Shown here: positions 43,127-52,709 of the stretch, piece by piece
Numbering within the stretch: position 1 is the first letter of the stretch
Layout: each line of letters opens with the position of its first letter
Source: an uncultured Sunxiuqinia sp.
GTDB lineage: Bacteria > Bacteroidota > Bacteroidia > Bacteroidales > Prolixibacteraceae
Direction: 5' to 3'
Length of the DNA: 64,000 bases
Assembly (NCBI RefSeq): GCF_963678245.1
Contig: NZ_OY782773.1
Location: forward strand, 216,928-280,927
The notes under the pieces: generated by a model
The model's database searches: none
What the model was told of the DNA's origin: nothing
The model's input: only the letters and a program-made list of their open reading frames with translations
Program-made: the position numbers and the translations under genes

Positions 43127-44500
43127 ATGATGAAGAAAAAGAGAGATAGAGTTCGAATTGAGGAGATGATTGAGGTGATTATGAAGGTTGGGCAGGGCGA
43201 CCTTTCTGTTCAACTGGAGTTGTCGGAAAAATATGATCTCTTGGATTCGCTTGCCATGGGATTAAATATGATGATTGATGATTTAGGAAGCACCCATGCA
43301 ACTGAAGTTCAAAATGAAAAATTCAAACAGATCAATATCGAACTGGAAAAGGCAATCGACAAAGCGCAGGAAAGCGAACGGTTAAAGACCGCATTTTTGG
43401 CTAATATGAGTCATGAAATCCGAACACCACTTAATTCAATTCTTGGGTTTTCCGAATTGCTATCCCCTGATTTAGGAAAAGCACAATTCGGGGTTTATAG
43501 CGAAATCATTAGGAATTCAGGAATTCAATTGCTTCAGATTATTGACGATATTCTTGATTTTTCAAAATTGGAATCAAAACAACTACCATTATTTCTCAGC
43601 CTTTGCAATATCAATAAGATTATGCATGAGGTCTATATCACCCAAAAACAAAGCAAAAAGCTTCGCCAAAGTAATACGATTCAGTTAAAGGAACCGGAAA
43701 TTGAATTGTCAAATGATATTTATTTGAAAACGGATCCAGTGCGGTTGAAACAAATTCTGAATAACTTGATTAATAATGCCATAAAGTTTACGAAAGAAGG
43801 ATTTGTTGAATTTGGCTATTCCATAAAAGCAGGATCGAGAGGCGAAATGATTGAGTTCTATGTAAAAGATACCGGGATTGGTATTTCTGATATGAAAAAG
43901 AAGGCCATCTTTGAACGGTTTATTCAGGTCGAAAGTTTCTCGATGAAAGAAGGTAATGGGCTGGGGCTGAGTATTTGCAAAGGATTAGTTGAATTGCTTG
44001 GTGGAGGTATTTGGGTTGAATCGAATCTGGACGAGGGTAGTTGCTTTTATTTTACCTTACCTTTTTCGGGTCAAGGTGAAATGGTGATGCCAGAACAGGG
44101 AGAGCAAGACAACGGTAAATGGAATCTTAGCGGAAGCAAAATTTTTATAGCGGAAGACAATTTGAACTCATTAACTTACCTAGAAGAGGTTTTACTTATT
44201 GAGGGCGTGTTTGTTAAGACAGCGTTGGATGGTCAGTCATTGCTAGAGCTATTGAAGGAGGATACTCCGGATTTGATTTTGCTTGATATCAATATGCCTG
44301 TTAAAAATGGTTATGAAACGATTGCTGAAATTCGCAAAAACGGATTGACTATGCCGATTATTGCACAAACAGCTTATGCCATGCCCGAAGAAAGAAGTAC
44401 GATTTTGGCTGCTGGCTGTACTGACTATATTTCGAAACCGATTCAGAGAATGAAATTATTATCGTTGATTAGCGAGGTATTGAAGAACAATCCCATCTAG
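43127..44500 (+). CDS. Hybrid histidine kinase/response regulator without sensor domain
   Basis: A 457-residue cytoplasmic signalling protein. Residues about 8-60 are a HAMP-like or coiled-coil lead-in (VIMKVGQGDLSVQLELSEKY). HisKA follows with MSHEIRTPLNSILGFSELL (phospho-His near residue 95). The ATPase domain has QILNNLINNAIKFTKEG, VKDTGIGIS and GNGLGLSICKGLVELLGG. A C-terminal receiver has IFIAEDNLNS and the phospho-Asp in LILLDINMPVKNG near residue 386. There is no TM helix or PAS/GAF input domain, so input must come from a partner, plausibly the STAS-like protein 45 bp upstream. It converges with the carbamoyltransferase gene, 9 bp apart. Confidence 0.93.
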   Translation: MMKKKRDRVRIEEMIEVIMKVGQGDLSVQLELSEKYDLLDSLAMGLNMMIDDLGSTHATEVQNEKFKQINIELEKAIDKAQESERLKTAFLANMSHEIRTPLNSILGFSELLSPDLGKAQFGVYSEIIRNSGIQLLQIIDDILDFSKLESKQLPLFLSLCNINKIMHEVYITQKQSKKLRQSNTIQLKEPEIELSNDIYLKTDPVRLKQILNNLINNAIKFTKEGFVEFGYSIKAGSRGEMIEFYVKDTGIGISDMKKKAIFERFIQVESFSMKEGNGLGLSICKGLVELLGGGIWVESNLDEGSCFYFTLPFSGQGEMVMPEQGEQDNGKWNLSGSKIFIAEDNLNSLTYLEEVLLIEGVFVKTALDGQSLLELLKEDTPDLILLDINMPVKNGYETIAEIRKNGLTMPIIAQTAYAMPEERSTILAAGCTDYISKPIQRMKLLSLISEVLKNNPI

Positions 44501-44509
44501 AATTATCTT

Positions 44510-46168
44510 TCAGTAATCGACTATCTTTTGCACCTTCCCGTCGATCACAACTCCATCAATTTTCATCTCTTTTCCCGATTTTAGTACATCTGCTGTCGTA
44601 TGTACAATTGGTTCGCCTTTGGTATTAAAAGAAGTGTTGATCAATGCCCTGACCTGATATTTTTCATCGAGCAGATCGAGTAAATCCCAGAGATAGGGAT
44701 TCTGCTTTCGACTAAAAAGAGATTGGATGCGGGCAGTTCCATCACTATGAACAGCACCTTCCAGTTCGGCTTGCTTCTCAGGCAGGATTGAAAAATCAAG
44801 GAGCATGTGTTGGCTGAGTTGGTGGATGGTTGTCTGACCCGTAAAATAACGGGCATTTTTCTCTAACATCACAGGAGCAACCGGGCGATACCACTCGCGC
44901 TGCTTGTGTTGCATGCTTATTTTTTTAGCGAGACGTTTGTTGTTGGCCAAGCACAGCATACTTCTGTTGCCTAGCGCACGAGGCCCCGCTTCTCCAAAGC
45001 CATTGCAGATGCCAATTACGTTGCCGGAGATTAGTAACTTGGCAGCTTGCTCTAAATCATTGGTGTTGTATTGAAATTTATTTGTTGGCAAATTCCAATT
45101 GTTGAGGTATGCTGAATGCTGCTCCACTTGCCCATGTTTTTTCCACTCGGCAAATGCGGCAGCACCCAATGCCAATCCCGAATCCTCGCAGCAAGGTGGA
45201 ATAAAAACCTCATCGAACAGCTTGGATTCAATCAATCGCGTATTGGCCACAATGTTTAACGCACAGCCACCAGAGTAGTAGAGCGTCTTGCATCCGGTTT
45301 GCTGCCGGAGATTCTGAAAAATTAAAAGAGTTTCGCGCACAAACAGTTCATGAATTGTGGCGATGATATTTTGCAGAAACGGGTTTTTCTGGTCAAAAGA
45401 TCCCAATTCAATATCGAAATCTTTTTTTGCCTGATGAAAAAAGTCCGATTTTTTTGCCCAAATGTTTTGAAAGAAATCATGTGTTTTCAGCCATTCGGCT
45501 AGCTCTCGCTGGAACGTTCCATAGCCGGCAAGTCCCATCATTTTGCCGGGAACCGAATTCTGCTCATTCAGCTTTGCTCCAATTACGGAAAACACCAACG
45601 CATTGGCGTTAAACAAGGCTGTGAGGTGCTGATAATCCCAATTGGCTGTAATTTTCTCAAGGCTATTGTTGCGAAAAAGCCAGGCTGAAAAATTGCTTTT
45701 GCTTGCTCCTCCGTCAAAATGAACAAGCAGGCTGTTGTTTTTGAAATTGCCATAAAAGGGTAGGCAGGTAAAAACATGGGCTAGTTCGTGGTTCAGAGCC
45801 CAGGCTTTGACTTCTTTGCCAAACCACCAGCAGTTTCCCTCTTCCAGATCATTGGTCAGCGATTGATTCAACGGTGCTTCAAAGCGGGCATTTCCTTGTG
45901 TTGTAATAAAAGTTCTCCCAATAACGTTGTCAACAAATACGAGATCAAAGTCTTCAGCTAGTCGTTTGTTTTCTTTTAAAATAGAATAGAGGTGTTTGTG
46001 TAAACTGTTGTCCCGTTTCCTGCGAGTAATCCGTTCAAGTTGTAAAAAATCCCGAACCTGCCCGTTTTGCATGATCGCCAGATTGTGGTCGTGTACATAA
46101 AGCGGATGTTCATAGTCATCACGATCCTGGATTCCATAAATGGCCAAAGTTGGTTTTTGAGGGTTCAT
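44510..46168 (-). CDS. Carbamoyltransferase (NodU/CmcH family)
   Basis: A 552-residue enzyme that moves a carbamoyl group from carbamoyl phosphate to hydroxyls of sugars or other metabolites. The N-terminal ATPase-like domain contains ALNHELAHVFTCLPF and LVHFDGGASKSNFSAW. The C-terminal domain has FGEAGPRALGNRSMLC near residue 390 and ALINTSFNTKGEPIVHTTAD near residue 510, both highly conserved in NodU/CmcH. It overlaps the DUF6427 stop/start by one base (TGATG), so it is the last gene of the minus-strand run starting with DUF2723. O-carbamoylation of a surface glycan is plausible but not shown. Confidence 0.93.
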   Translation of the reverse strand: MNPQKPTLAIYGIQDRDDYEHPLYVHDHNLAIMQNGQVRDFLQLERITRRKRDNSLHKHLYSILKENKRLAEDFDLVFVDNVIGRTFITTQGNARFEAPLNQSLTNDLEEGNCWWFGKEVKAWALNHELAHVFTCLPFYGNFKNNSLLVHFDGGASKSNFSAWLFRNNSLEKITANWDYQHLTALFNANALVFSVIGAKLNEQNSVPGKMMGLAGYGTFQRELAEWLKTHDFFQNIWAKKSDFFHQAKKDFDIELGSFDQKNPFLQNIIATIHELFVRETLLIFQNLRQQTGCKTLYYSGGCALNIVANTRLIESKLFDEVFIPPCCEDSGLALGAAAFAEWKKHGQVEQHSAYLNNWNLPTNKFQYNTNDLEQAAKLLISGNVIGICNGFGEAGPRALGNRSMLCLANNKRLAKKISMQHKQREWYRPVAPVMLEKNARYFTGQTTIHQLSQHMLLDFSILPEKQAELEGAVHSDGTARIQSLFSRKQNPYLWDLLDLLDEKYQVRALINTSFNTKGEPIVHTTADVLKSGKEMKIDGVVIDGKVQKIVDY

Positions 46169-47151
46169 CAGGTAAACTGCATGTAAATTGTCAAGGCAAG
46201 AAAAAGGTACATAATTAGGTTACTCCAGAATCTCTTCTTTATGAAGATGAGGTGATTTGAGATCAGAAAAGTTAGCGGGATTGCCATAATAATCAGAATT
46301 TCGTGAGAAACCGCAGGAACAGCAATAAGCAAAACAAATGACACAAGGAAAACTAAAAAGAAAACCTGAAAGTACTTACGCGTACTGATTTTCTTCTCGT
46401 CGTATTGGTTTAGTAGAAATACGCTCGAAATTAAGGTGATTAGCGTTAAAAATCCAAGGTAAATCTGAAGCGGTATGTTTTCTCTCAAAAAATAATTTTC
46501 GGTGTACAAATTTTTTGAGATAGTTGCATTGAAAACATGAATCTCATCGGTCAGAAAATAGTATGACCAGGCAAATAGCCAGGGAATCATGAGCCCCAAA
46601 ATGGGTAGAACAAAATTTCGCCATTTAGGACTGCTTTTAATTAGCAGAAACCCTAGCCAGATAATTGGAAAGAAAAAAATAAGATTGAAATAAAACAAAC
46701 TTCCCATGCTGATAAAGAACCCGGCTTCAAAAGCTTGCGCATAAAACTTTTCTTTTTTGTATGATTGAAAAATACGGTCGACACATAAAGCTAAAAATAG
46801 CGAGGCAAAATAAACCGGATGAAGGGCGTGTAATGAAATCAGACCACTAACAATTAAAATAAATATGTTGGAGGGTAGAAAGGTACGGACTCGAATAAAA
46901 GCATAGGCGGTATTTAAGCGAAGAATCAGAAATGAAAGAGCAATAACTATAAAGATGGCCAGCAGATTGCTAATCAATGGAGATTTAGACAGCCAGTGAT
47001 GCACCATTTGGTAAAGAAACATATCGCTTTCGCCCTCAAAAAAAGGAAAATACTCTGGATGAATATACGAACGAAACCATAATCCCAGTACAAGTATCGG
47101 AATGAGTATAAAGTGATAGGCTTGGTTTGTTTTGAGTATTCGGAGTATCAT
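46168..47151 (-). CDS. DUF6427 family multi-pass membrane protein
   Basis: A 327-residue protein with about nine to ten hydrophobic helices (for example FILIPILVLGLWFRSYIHP, LLAIFIVIALSFLILRLNTA). The IHPEYFPFFEGESDMF segment near residue 35 and the overall layout match DUF6427, a Bacteroidota-specific membrane family of unknown function. It lies 32 bp after purD and is coupled to the carbamoyltransferase by a one-base overlap, suggesting that the two work together. Confidence 0.85.
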   Translation of the reverse strand: MILRILKTNQAYHFILIPILVLGLWFRSYIHPEYFPFFEGESDMFLYQMVHHWLSKSPLISNLLAIFIVIALSFLILRLNTAYAFIRVRTFLPSNIFILIVSGLISLHALHPVYFASLFLALCVDRIFQSYKKEKFYAQAFEAGFFISMGSLFYFNLIFFFPIIWLGFLLIKSSPKWRNFVLPILGLMIPWLFAWSYYFLTDEIHVFNATISKNLYTENYFLRENIPLQIYLGFLTLITLISSVFLLNQYDEKKISTRKYFQVFFLVFLVSFVLLIAVPAVSHEILIIMAIPLTFLISNHLIFIKKRFWSNLIMYLFLALTIYMQFT

Positions 47152-47183
47152 CGTTTTTATCTTAAATAGCCTGTATTATGATC

Positions 47184-48455
47184 CTACAAATCGAACCCAA
47201 GGTCTTTTCGGAAGTAACGCCCGTCAAATTCAATTTTTTCGGCATTCGCATACGATTGTTTCAGAGCTTCTTCTATCGATGAACCGTATGAACTGATGGC
47301 AATAACTCGTCCTCCGGCTGTTACGACCTTGTTCGATTCTTGCTTGGTTCCGGCGTGGAACAAGATGCTGTTTTCAACCTCGTCGAATCCAGTCATGGTT
47401 TTACCGTTTTCGTAGGTGCCCGGATATCCACCAGAAACCAACATCACTGTTACAGCCGTGCGCTCATCAATTTCGATGGATTGCTCGGACATGGTGCCGT
47501 TGGCTGCTGCTTCAAGGAGGTCGACAAAGTCTGATTTGATTCGTAGCATTACGGCTTCGGTTTCCGGATCACCCATGCGAACGTTGTATTCAATGACATA
47601 CGGGTCACCATCAACGTTAATTAGTCCAAAAAAGATGAATCCGTTATACGCGATATTGTCTTTTCGCAAGCCGTCAACGGTTGGTTTGATGATGCGGTCT
47701 TCAATTTTTTTCATGTACTCGGCATTGGCAAAAGGAACGGGACTGATTGCTCCCATACCACCGGTATTTAATCCGGTATCGCCTTCCCCAATTCGTTTGT
47801 AGTCTTTGGCTTCGGGAAGAATTTGGTAATCTTTTCCGTCGGTAATGGCAAAAACAGACAATTCCACTCCCGACAAGAATTCTTCGATTACCACTTTGCT
47901 GCTTGCTTCACCAAATTGGCCATCAAGCATAATTTTTAATGAGGCTTCGGCTTCTCCCAAATCTTCAATAATCAGTACTCCTTTTCCGGCAGCTAATCCA
48001 TCCGCTTTTAAAACGTACGGTGCTTTCATGGTTTTCAGAAACTCAATTCCTTCGGCAAGTGTTTCTGGGGTTACTGTTTTATATTTTGCTGTGGGAATTT
48101 TATGACGATCCATGAAATCTTTCGCAAAATCTTTCGATCCTTCGAGGGTTGCACCTATTTTTTGAGGACCAACAACTTTTACTTCTTTCAGCTCTTCGTC
48201 GTCCAAAAAGAAATCGTGCAAGCCATCAACCAAAGGTACTTCGGGGCCAACCACCACCAGGTCGATCGATTTTTCAAGAATCACTTTTTTCAGTCCTTCA
48301 AAATCGGAAACGCTTACAGCAATATTTTCACCAATATTGCCAGTTCCGGCGTTGCCGGGTGCAATAAACAGCTTATTGACTTTCTCTGATTGCTTAATTT
48401 TCCACGCCATCGCGTGTTCTCTTCCTCCTGATCCAACAAGTAAAATATTCAACAT
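47184..48455 (-). CDS. purD: Phosphoribosylamine-glycine ligase
   Basis: A 423-residue GARS enzyme, step 2 of purine synthesis (EC 6.3.4.13): it joins glycine to 5-phosphoribosylamine with ATP. MLNILLVGSGGREHAMAWKI opens the family. VVGPEVPLVDGL, YVLKADGLAAGKGVLI, GTGLNTGGMGAISPVP-like text and VIEYNVRMGDPETEAVML form the ATP-grasp site. It has full length. It is the only purine gene visible and sits inside a run of membrane/glycan genes, as often happens in Bacteroidota. Confidence 0.97.
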   Translation of the reverse strand: MLNILLVGSGGREHAMAWKIKQSEKVNKLFIAPGNAGTGNIGENIAVSVSDFEGLKKVILEKSIDLVVVGPEVPLVDGLHDFFLDDEELKEVKVVGPQKIGATLEGSKDFAKDFMDRHKIPTAKYKTVTPETLAEGIEFLKTMKAPYVLKADGLAAGKGVLIIEDLGEAEASLKIMLDGQFGEASSKVVIEEFLSGVELSVFAITDGKDYQILPEAKDYKRIGEGDTGLNTGGMGAISPVPFANAEYMKKIEDRIIKPTVDGLRKDNIAYNGFIFFGLINVDGDPYVIEYNVRMGDPETEAVMLRIKSDFVDLLEAAANGTMSEQSIEIDERTAVTVMLVSGGYPGTYENGKTMTGFDEVENSILFHAGTKQESNKVVTAGGRVIAISSYGSSIEEALKQSYANAEKIEFDGRYFRKDLGFDL

Positions 48456-48478
48456 GATCTTAAAAATTTGTCTGTTTG

Positions 48479-49129
48479 TTAGCTCGCTACTTTAGCCTCA
48501 TTTGTCTCGGGTAGCAAGGTAAATTGATATCCTTCTTCTTTCAGTTTTTTTATAACAATCGGCAGGGCTACTTTTAAATTTTTTTCTGCTTTTAGCGAAT
48601 CGTGAAAAATAATAATTGACCCCGGACGTACAAAGTTTAACACATTGTCAATCACTTTTTGAGGGCTGCTTTTTGCATCGTAATCACGACTGATTATATC
48701 CCACATGACCATTTGGTAGCTTTTAATCACTTTCTGGTATTGCGACTTTCGTAACCAGCCATGTGGCGGTCGCATCAGTTTCGAGTCGATATATGATGCT
48801 GCTTTTTCAATGTTTTCAAAATAAGCTTCGGTTGTATTTTTCAATCCCTGCATATGGTTGAATGTATGGTTTCCAATCTGGTGACCGGCATCAATCACTT
48901 GCTGAAAAACCTCTGGATTCCGTTTTACATTCTCACCTACACAGAAAAAGCAGGCTTTTATATTCTCTTCTTTCAGTAATTTCAGAACCCAAGGTGTTAC
49001 TTCCGGAATAGGACCATCATCAAAGGTGAGAACCACCCTTTTCTGGTTTCCCGGCAAACGCCAAAGCGCTTTAGGGAAATAGCGTGTCACTATTTTGGGA
49101 AGTTGTATTCTCGGATCAAATCGATACAT
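48479..49129 (-). CDS. Polysaccharide deacetylase (NodB-like)
   Basis: A 216-residue carbohydrate esterase 4 protein. VVLTFDDGPIPEVTP holds the catalytic and metal-binding Asp pair, and HQIGNHTFNHM gives the HxxxH metal site. MRPPHGWLRKS and IIIFHDSLKA supply the later motifs. It removes acetyl groups from N-acetylated sugars (peptidoglycan, chitin or EPS). No signal peptide is evident; a short N-terminal extension precedes the domain. The start overlaps the DUF2723 stop by one base (TAATG), so it is translated with that gene. Confidence 0.92.
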   Translation of the reverse strand: MYRFDPRIQLPKIVTRYFPKALWRLPGNQKRVVLTFDDGPIPEVTPWVLKLLKEENIKACFFCVGENVKRNPEVFQQVIDAGHQIGNHTFNHMQGLKNTTEAYFENIEKAASYIDSKLMRPPHGWLRKSQYQKVIKSYQMVMWDIISRDYDAKSSPQKVIDNVLNFVRPGSIIIFHDSLKAEKNLKVALPIVIKKLKEEGYQFTLLPETNEAKVAS

Positions 49130-52100
49130 TAGTTTAATGTAGTGTACGATTGATAATAGCTGTTGAAACTATCCGATATTTCTTTTGAAAAATCATCCAG
49201 TTTATATTTGCTTGCCGTTACGGCCATTTCGCGCATAAAGTACATCAACCGCTGCACTTCTTCGTCAACTGAAACAAGATACTTGTAGTCCAGTGACAAG
49301 TAATAGTCCATTTCTTCTTTGTACGAATTGAAAATATCACGCATGACTTCTTGCCCTTTTCCCAGTTCTCCGGCAGCCATATAATTTTCGGCCAGTTTCA
49401 ATGAGAAATAGTTGTAAGGAACAATTTTACTTGGGATTAGCTCCATGCTTCTGTTTAGCACATTAATTGCCGAATCTGTTTTGTTTTCTTCAATCAGGCT
49501 TTCCGCCAGACGGTTGAAGTTATTTCGGATGTTCATCATCATGCGCTGGTTATTCTCGTCGATGTAAACATCCGGATCATTCATATTTCCCCATTTGAAA
49601 TCCTTCATCATGTGTTCATACATTTTGTCGGTATTCACACGGCCAAAATAGATACCGTCTTGTTTTGACTTGACGGGCGTAAAACGATAAGCCAAACCGT
49701 CTAACCGGAAATAGTCTTGCAAGCCAAGGTATTTGTCTCGCCCAACAGTAATGGCATAGTAAATCGGGCGTTTCCATTCCGAGTTGGCAATCATGTCCAG
49801 TACCATCAACTCGTCCTTGGTAATGTAGTTTTTATTTTCAAAGTTGAAGAAGATGGTGTCTTCAATCAAGTCGTATTCTGATTCTGGAACCACTCCGTTT
49901 TTAATCACTGCTTCCTTATCAACCTTCAGGAATAATCTTTTTGAAGGAATATATGAAGCATTGTCTGCTTGTGAAAGCTTGGTTTTTGGGTTGTCGTCTT
50001 TTACAAAGTCGAGTGCCTTTTTTAGTTCCACGGCCCCTTTTATGCGAGGATCATTCATCAGATAGACGACGTCGCGATTTCCTTGTACATATTGATCTTC
50101 TGTGAATGTAATCGGCAGCGGTTCTGACTCATAAGCTTTACGACGCATTTGATCAATGTACCAATCGGTTTGTAGGTAGCTGAGGTTACAAACACGCAGA
50201 TCGGTGCGAACACCTTCTACTTCCTGGTTGTACCAAAGGGGGAAAGTGTCGTTGTCTCCATTGGTGAAAATGATCCCATTCTCCTCGCAACTGTTCAGGT
50301 AATTGGCACCAAAGTCACGAGCAGTATAACGTCCGGAGCGATCATGATCATCCCAGTTTTCGCTGCCCATAACTCCGGGAACTAATACTAGGCTAATAGC
50401 TGAAACAGCTATGGCGCTTACGGTTTCGGGCATCCATTTTTTCAATGTCTCGGAGAGTGCTATCACGCCCAGTCCAATCCAAATGGCAAAGGCGTAAAAC
50501 GAGCCGGCATAGGCATAGTCCCGCTCACGCGGTTGATGTGGATATTGATTCAGGTAAACCACAATAGCTAAGCCTGTCATTAGAAATAGGAGTGAGACCA
50601 CCCACATGTCTTTTTTATTTCGCTGGTAATGAAAAAATACACCGATTAATCCAAGCAGCAACGGAAGAAAAAAGTAGGTGTTTCGAGCCTTGTTATTAGC
50701 GTATTTGGCAGGAAGGTTTGTTTGGTCACCCAAGCGTATGGAATCGATAAAGTCGATTCCACTGAGCCAGTTCCCATTTACGATGTCACCATGTCCTTGA
50801 ATATCATTTTGCCGTCCTGCAAAGTTCCACATAAAGTAGCGCAGATACATGTGAACTACCTGATATCGCACAAAGAATCGTAGGTTTTCACCAAACGTTG
50901 GCAGCTTGATGGTTTCGCTTTCGCCCTGTCGGTTGGTAATCTGAACGGTCTTTCCTTCAATTCCAGCCCAACTTTTATAATCTTGAACATGTTGGGCTTG
51001 ACTGCTGTACATGCGTGGAAAAAAAGTGGTAAAGCGGGAATCGTATTGTGGTTTTTGGCGAATGTCAGATATTACGTATTTACCATCTTTCTGAATGTAG
51101 TAAGGTTTGGTGTCAACATATGGATTTTGAGGATTGAGTGGTGTATTATAATACTGACCGGTAATCAAGGGTCGATCTCCGTATTGCTCACGATTTAAAT
51201 AGCCCAGCATGGAAAATACGTCGTCGGGGCTGTTTTGGTCCATTGGCGTGTTGGCTGATGAGCGGATAACAATCATAGCAAAAGAGGAGTAACCAATGAG
51301 AATGACGGTAAAAGCGACCAATACGGTATTCCAAAGCACCAGATTCTTTTTTATTGTGTAATGAATTCCGTAGACAATCAGTCCAATCAACAAGACAGCA
51401 TAAATAATAGTTCCGGTATTGAAAGGAAGTCCAATCCCATTGACAAACATTAATTCAAACCAGGTTGCAATTGTGATAACTCCCGGGATAATACCGTACA
51501 TGATTACACCTAGGATAACTAATGAAATTGCCAAACTTGCAATAATTCCATTGCGGGTGGCTTTATATTTCTTGAAATAATAAACGAAAACGATTGCAGG
51601 AATGGCTAGAAGGTTCAGCAAGTGAACACCAATAGAAATACCCATGAGGTATGCGATAAGGATAATCCAGCGATTGGCCTGTGGTTGATCGGCTACATTT
51701 TCCCATTTCAAGATAGCCCAAAAAACGATGGCAGTAATTAGCGAGGATGAAGCATAAACTTCGCCTTCGACCGCCGAAAACCAGAACGTATCGGAGAATG
51801 CGTAGGCTAGGGCACCTACTACGCCACTACCAATAATGCCAATTGCCTGGCCCATGCTGAATTCGTTTTCTGCATCGACCAGCTTTTGTGCCAGATGGGT
51901 GATGGTCCAATATAAAAACAGGATGGTAAATGCGCTAGCCAAAGCCGAAAGTGCATTAATCATCATTGCAGCATTTGAGGAATCGGCAAAGAGGGTGAAA
52001 AACCGTCCCAAAATCATGAAAAAAGGTGCACCGGGCGGGTGTCCAACTTCAAGTTTATACGAAGTGGTAATAAATTCACCGCAATCCCAGAAACTAGTGG

Positions 52101-52188
52101 TGGGTTCAATCGTCATTAAATAAACAACGGCTGCTACGATAAATACCAGCCATCCTGTAACAGTGTTAATGAACTTGTAGTTTTTCAT
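49129..52188 (-). CDS. DUF2723 family membrane protein (PMT-like glycosyltransferase)
   Basis: A 1019-residue membrane protein typical of Bacteroidota. TIEPTTSFWDCGEFITTSYK and VGHPPGAPFFMILGRFF near residues 28-65 are DUF2723 signatures resembling the first loop of protein O-mannosyltransferase-type GT-C enzymes, with the acidic DCGE as candidate catalytic site. About twelve helices follow, then a long soluble C-terminal region (from about residue 600: NGDNDTFPLWYNQEVEGV) ending in TPR-like helices. It probably uses a polyprenyl-phosphate sugar on the periplasmic side; the acceptor is unknown. First gene of the run through to the carbamoyltransferase. Confidence 0.92.
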   Translation of the reverse strand: MKNYKFINTVTGWLVFIVAAVVYLMTIEPTTSFWDCGEFITTSYKLEVGHPPGAPFFMILGRFFTLFADSSNAAMMINALSALASAFTILFLYWTITHLAQKLVDAENEFSMGQAIGIIGSGVVGALAYAFSDTFWFSAVEGEVYASSSLITAIVFWAILKWENVADQPQANRWIILIAYLMGISIGVHLLNLLAIPAIVFVYYFKKYKATRNGIIASLAISLVILGVIMYGIIPGVITIATWFELMFVNGIGLPFNTGTIIYAVLLIGLIVYGIHYTIKKNLVLWNTVLVAFTVILIGYSSFAMIVIRSSANTPMDQNSPDDVFSMLGYLNREQYGDRPLITGQYYNTPLNPQNPYVDTKPYYIQKDGKYVISDIRQKPQYDSRFTTFFPRMYSSQAQHVQDYKSWAGIEGKTVQITNRQGESETIKLPTFGENLRFFVRYQVVHMYLRYFMWNFAGRQNDIQGHGDIVNGNWLSGIDFIDSIRLGDQTNLPAKYANNKARNTYFFLPLLLGLIGVFFHYQRNKKDMWVVSLLFLMTGLAIVVYLNQYPHQPRERDYAYAGSFYAFAIWIGLGVIALSETLKKWMPETVSAIAVSAISLVLVPGVMGSENWDDHDRSGRYTARDFGANYLNSCEENGIIFTNGDNDTFPLWYNQEVEGVRTDLRVCNLSYLQTDWYIDQMRRKAYESEPLPITFTEDQYVQGNRDVVYLMNDPRIKGAVELKKALDFVKDDNPKTKLSQADNASYIPSKRLFLKVDKEAVIKNGVVPESEYDLIEDTIFFNFENKNYITKDELMVLDMIANSEWKRPIYYAITVGRDKYLGLQDYFRLDGLAYRFTPVKSKQDGIYFGRVNTDKMYEHMMKDFKWGNMNDPDVYIDENNQRMMMNIRNNFNRLAESLIEENKTDSAINVLNRSMELIPSKIVPYNYFSLKLAENYMAAGELGKGQEVMRDIFNSYKEEMDYYLSLDYKYLVSVDEEVQRLMYFMREMAVTASKYKLDDFSKEISDSFNSYYQSYTTLN

Positions 52189-52462
52189 TCTTCAATAGTT
52201 GCTTTGATGTGCCAAAACGTTTGCAAGTTGTTAATATTCAGCCACTCATTTTGCTTCAATTAAGTCGGTGCAATATCGCTTTGCTCACTTTGAAATTCAT
52301 GAGATTTTTATGTTTGCGAAGATAGTACAATCTTTGAAATCAGACTAATTAGAAAAAGAAATTAAACGTTTTTAACAGGATCTGGAGTTCAGCCTATTGG
52401 CGTCTTTGTTCGTGAATTTTAGCAGCAGAACACTTATCTTTTACGTAAAAACCGGAGTTGAA

Positions 52463-52708
52463 ATGGAAATTAAAGTATTAGGCTCAGGATGTGTGAAATG
52501 CAGGGGATTGGATCATCGGGTACGAAAAGCTGTTGCCGAATTGAGTTTGAATGCTCGGGTTGAAAAGGTAGAAGATCTGACTGAAATAATGTATCTTGGA
52601 GTCATGCGAACTCCTGCGTTGGTGGTCGATAACAAGGTTGTGATGAGCGGCCAACTTCCAACGTATAATAAACTGAAGGAGCTTTTGCTGAATTTGTATA
52701 AAGAGTGA
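52463..52708 (+). CDS. Small CxxC thioredoxin-like protein (ArsE-like)
   Basis: An 81-residue thioredoxin fold beginning MEIKVLGSGCVKCRGL, with the CVKC redox pair, a cis-Pro in RTPALVVDNKV and GQLPTYNKL. I start at ATG 52463 because the upstream in-frame extension to 52397 has no family features. Members of this TM0996/MTH895 group sit next to ArsF and ArsG-type genes, as here, in proposed ArsEFG units linked to aromatic arsenical or nitro-compound reduction and efflux. It is separated by 1 bp from the next gene. Redox function is likely; the arsenic link rests on gene order. Confidence 0.85.
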   Translation: MEIKVLGSGCVKCRGLDHRVRKAVAELSLNARVEKVEDLTEIMYLGVMRTPALVVDNKVVMSGQLPTYNKLKELLLNLYKE

Positions 52709-52709
52709 T

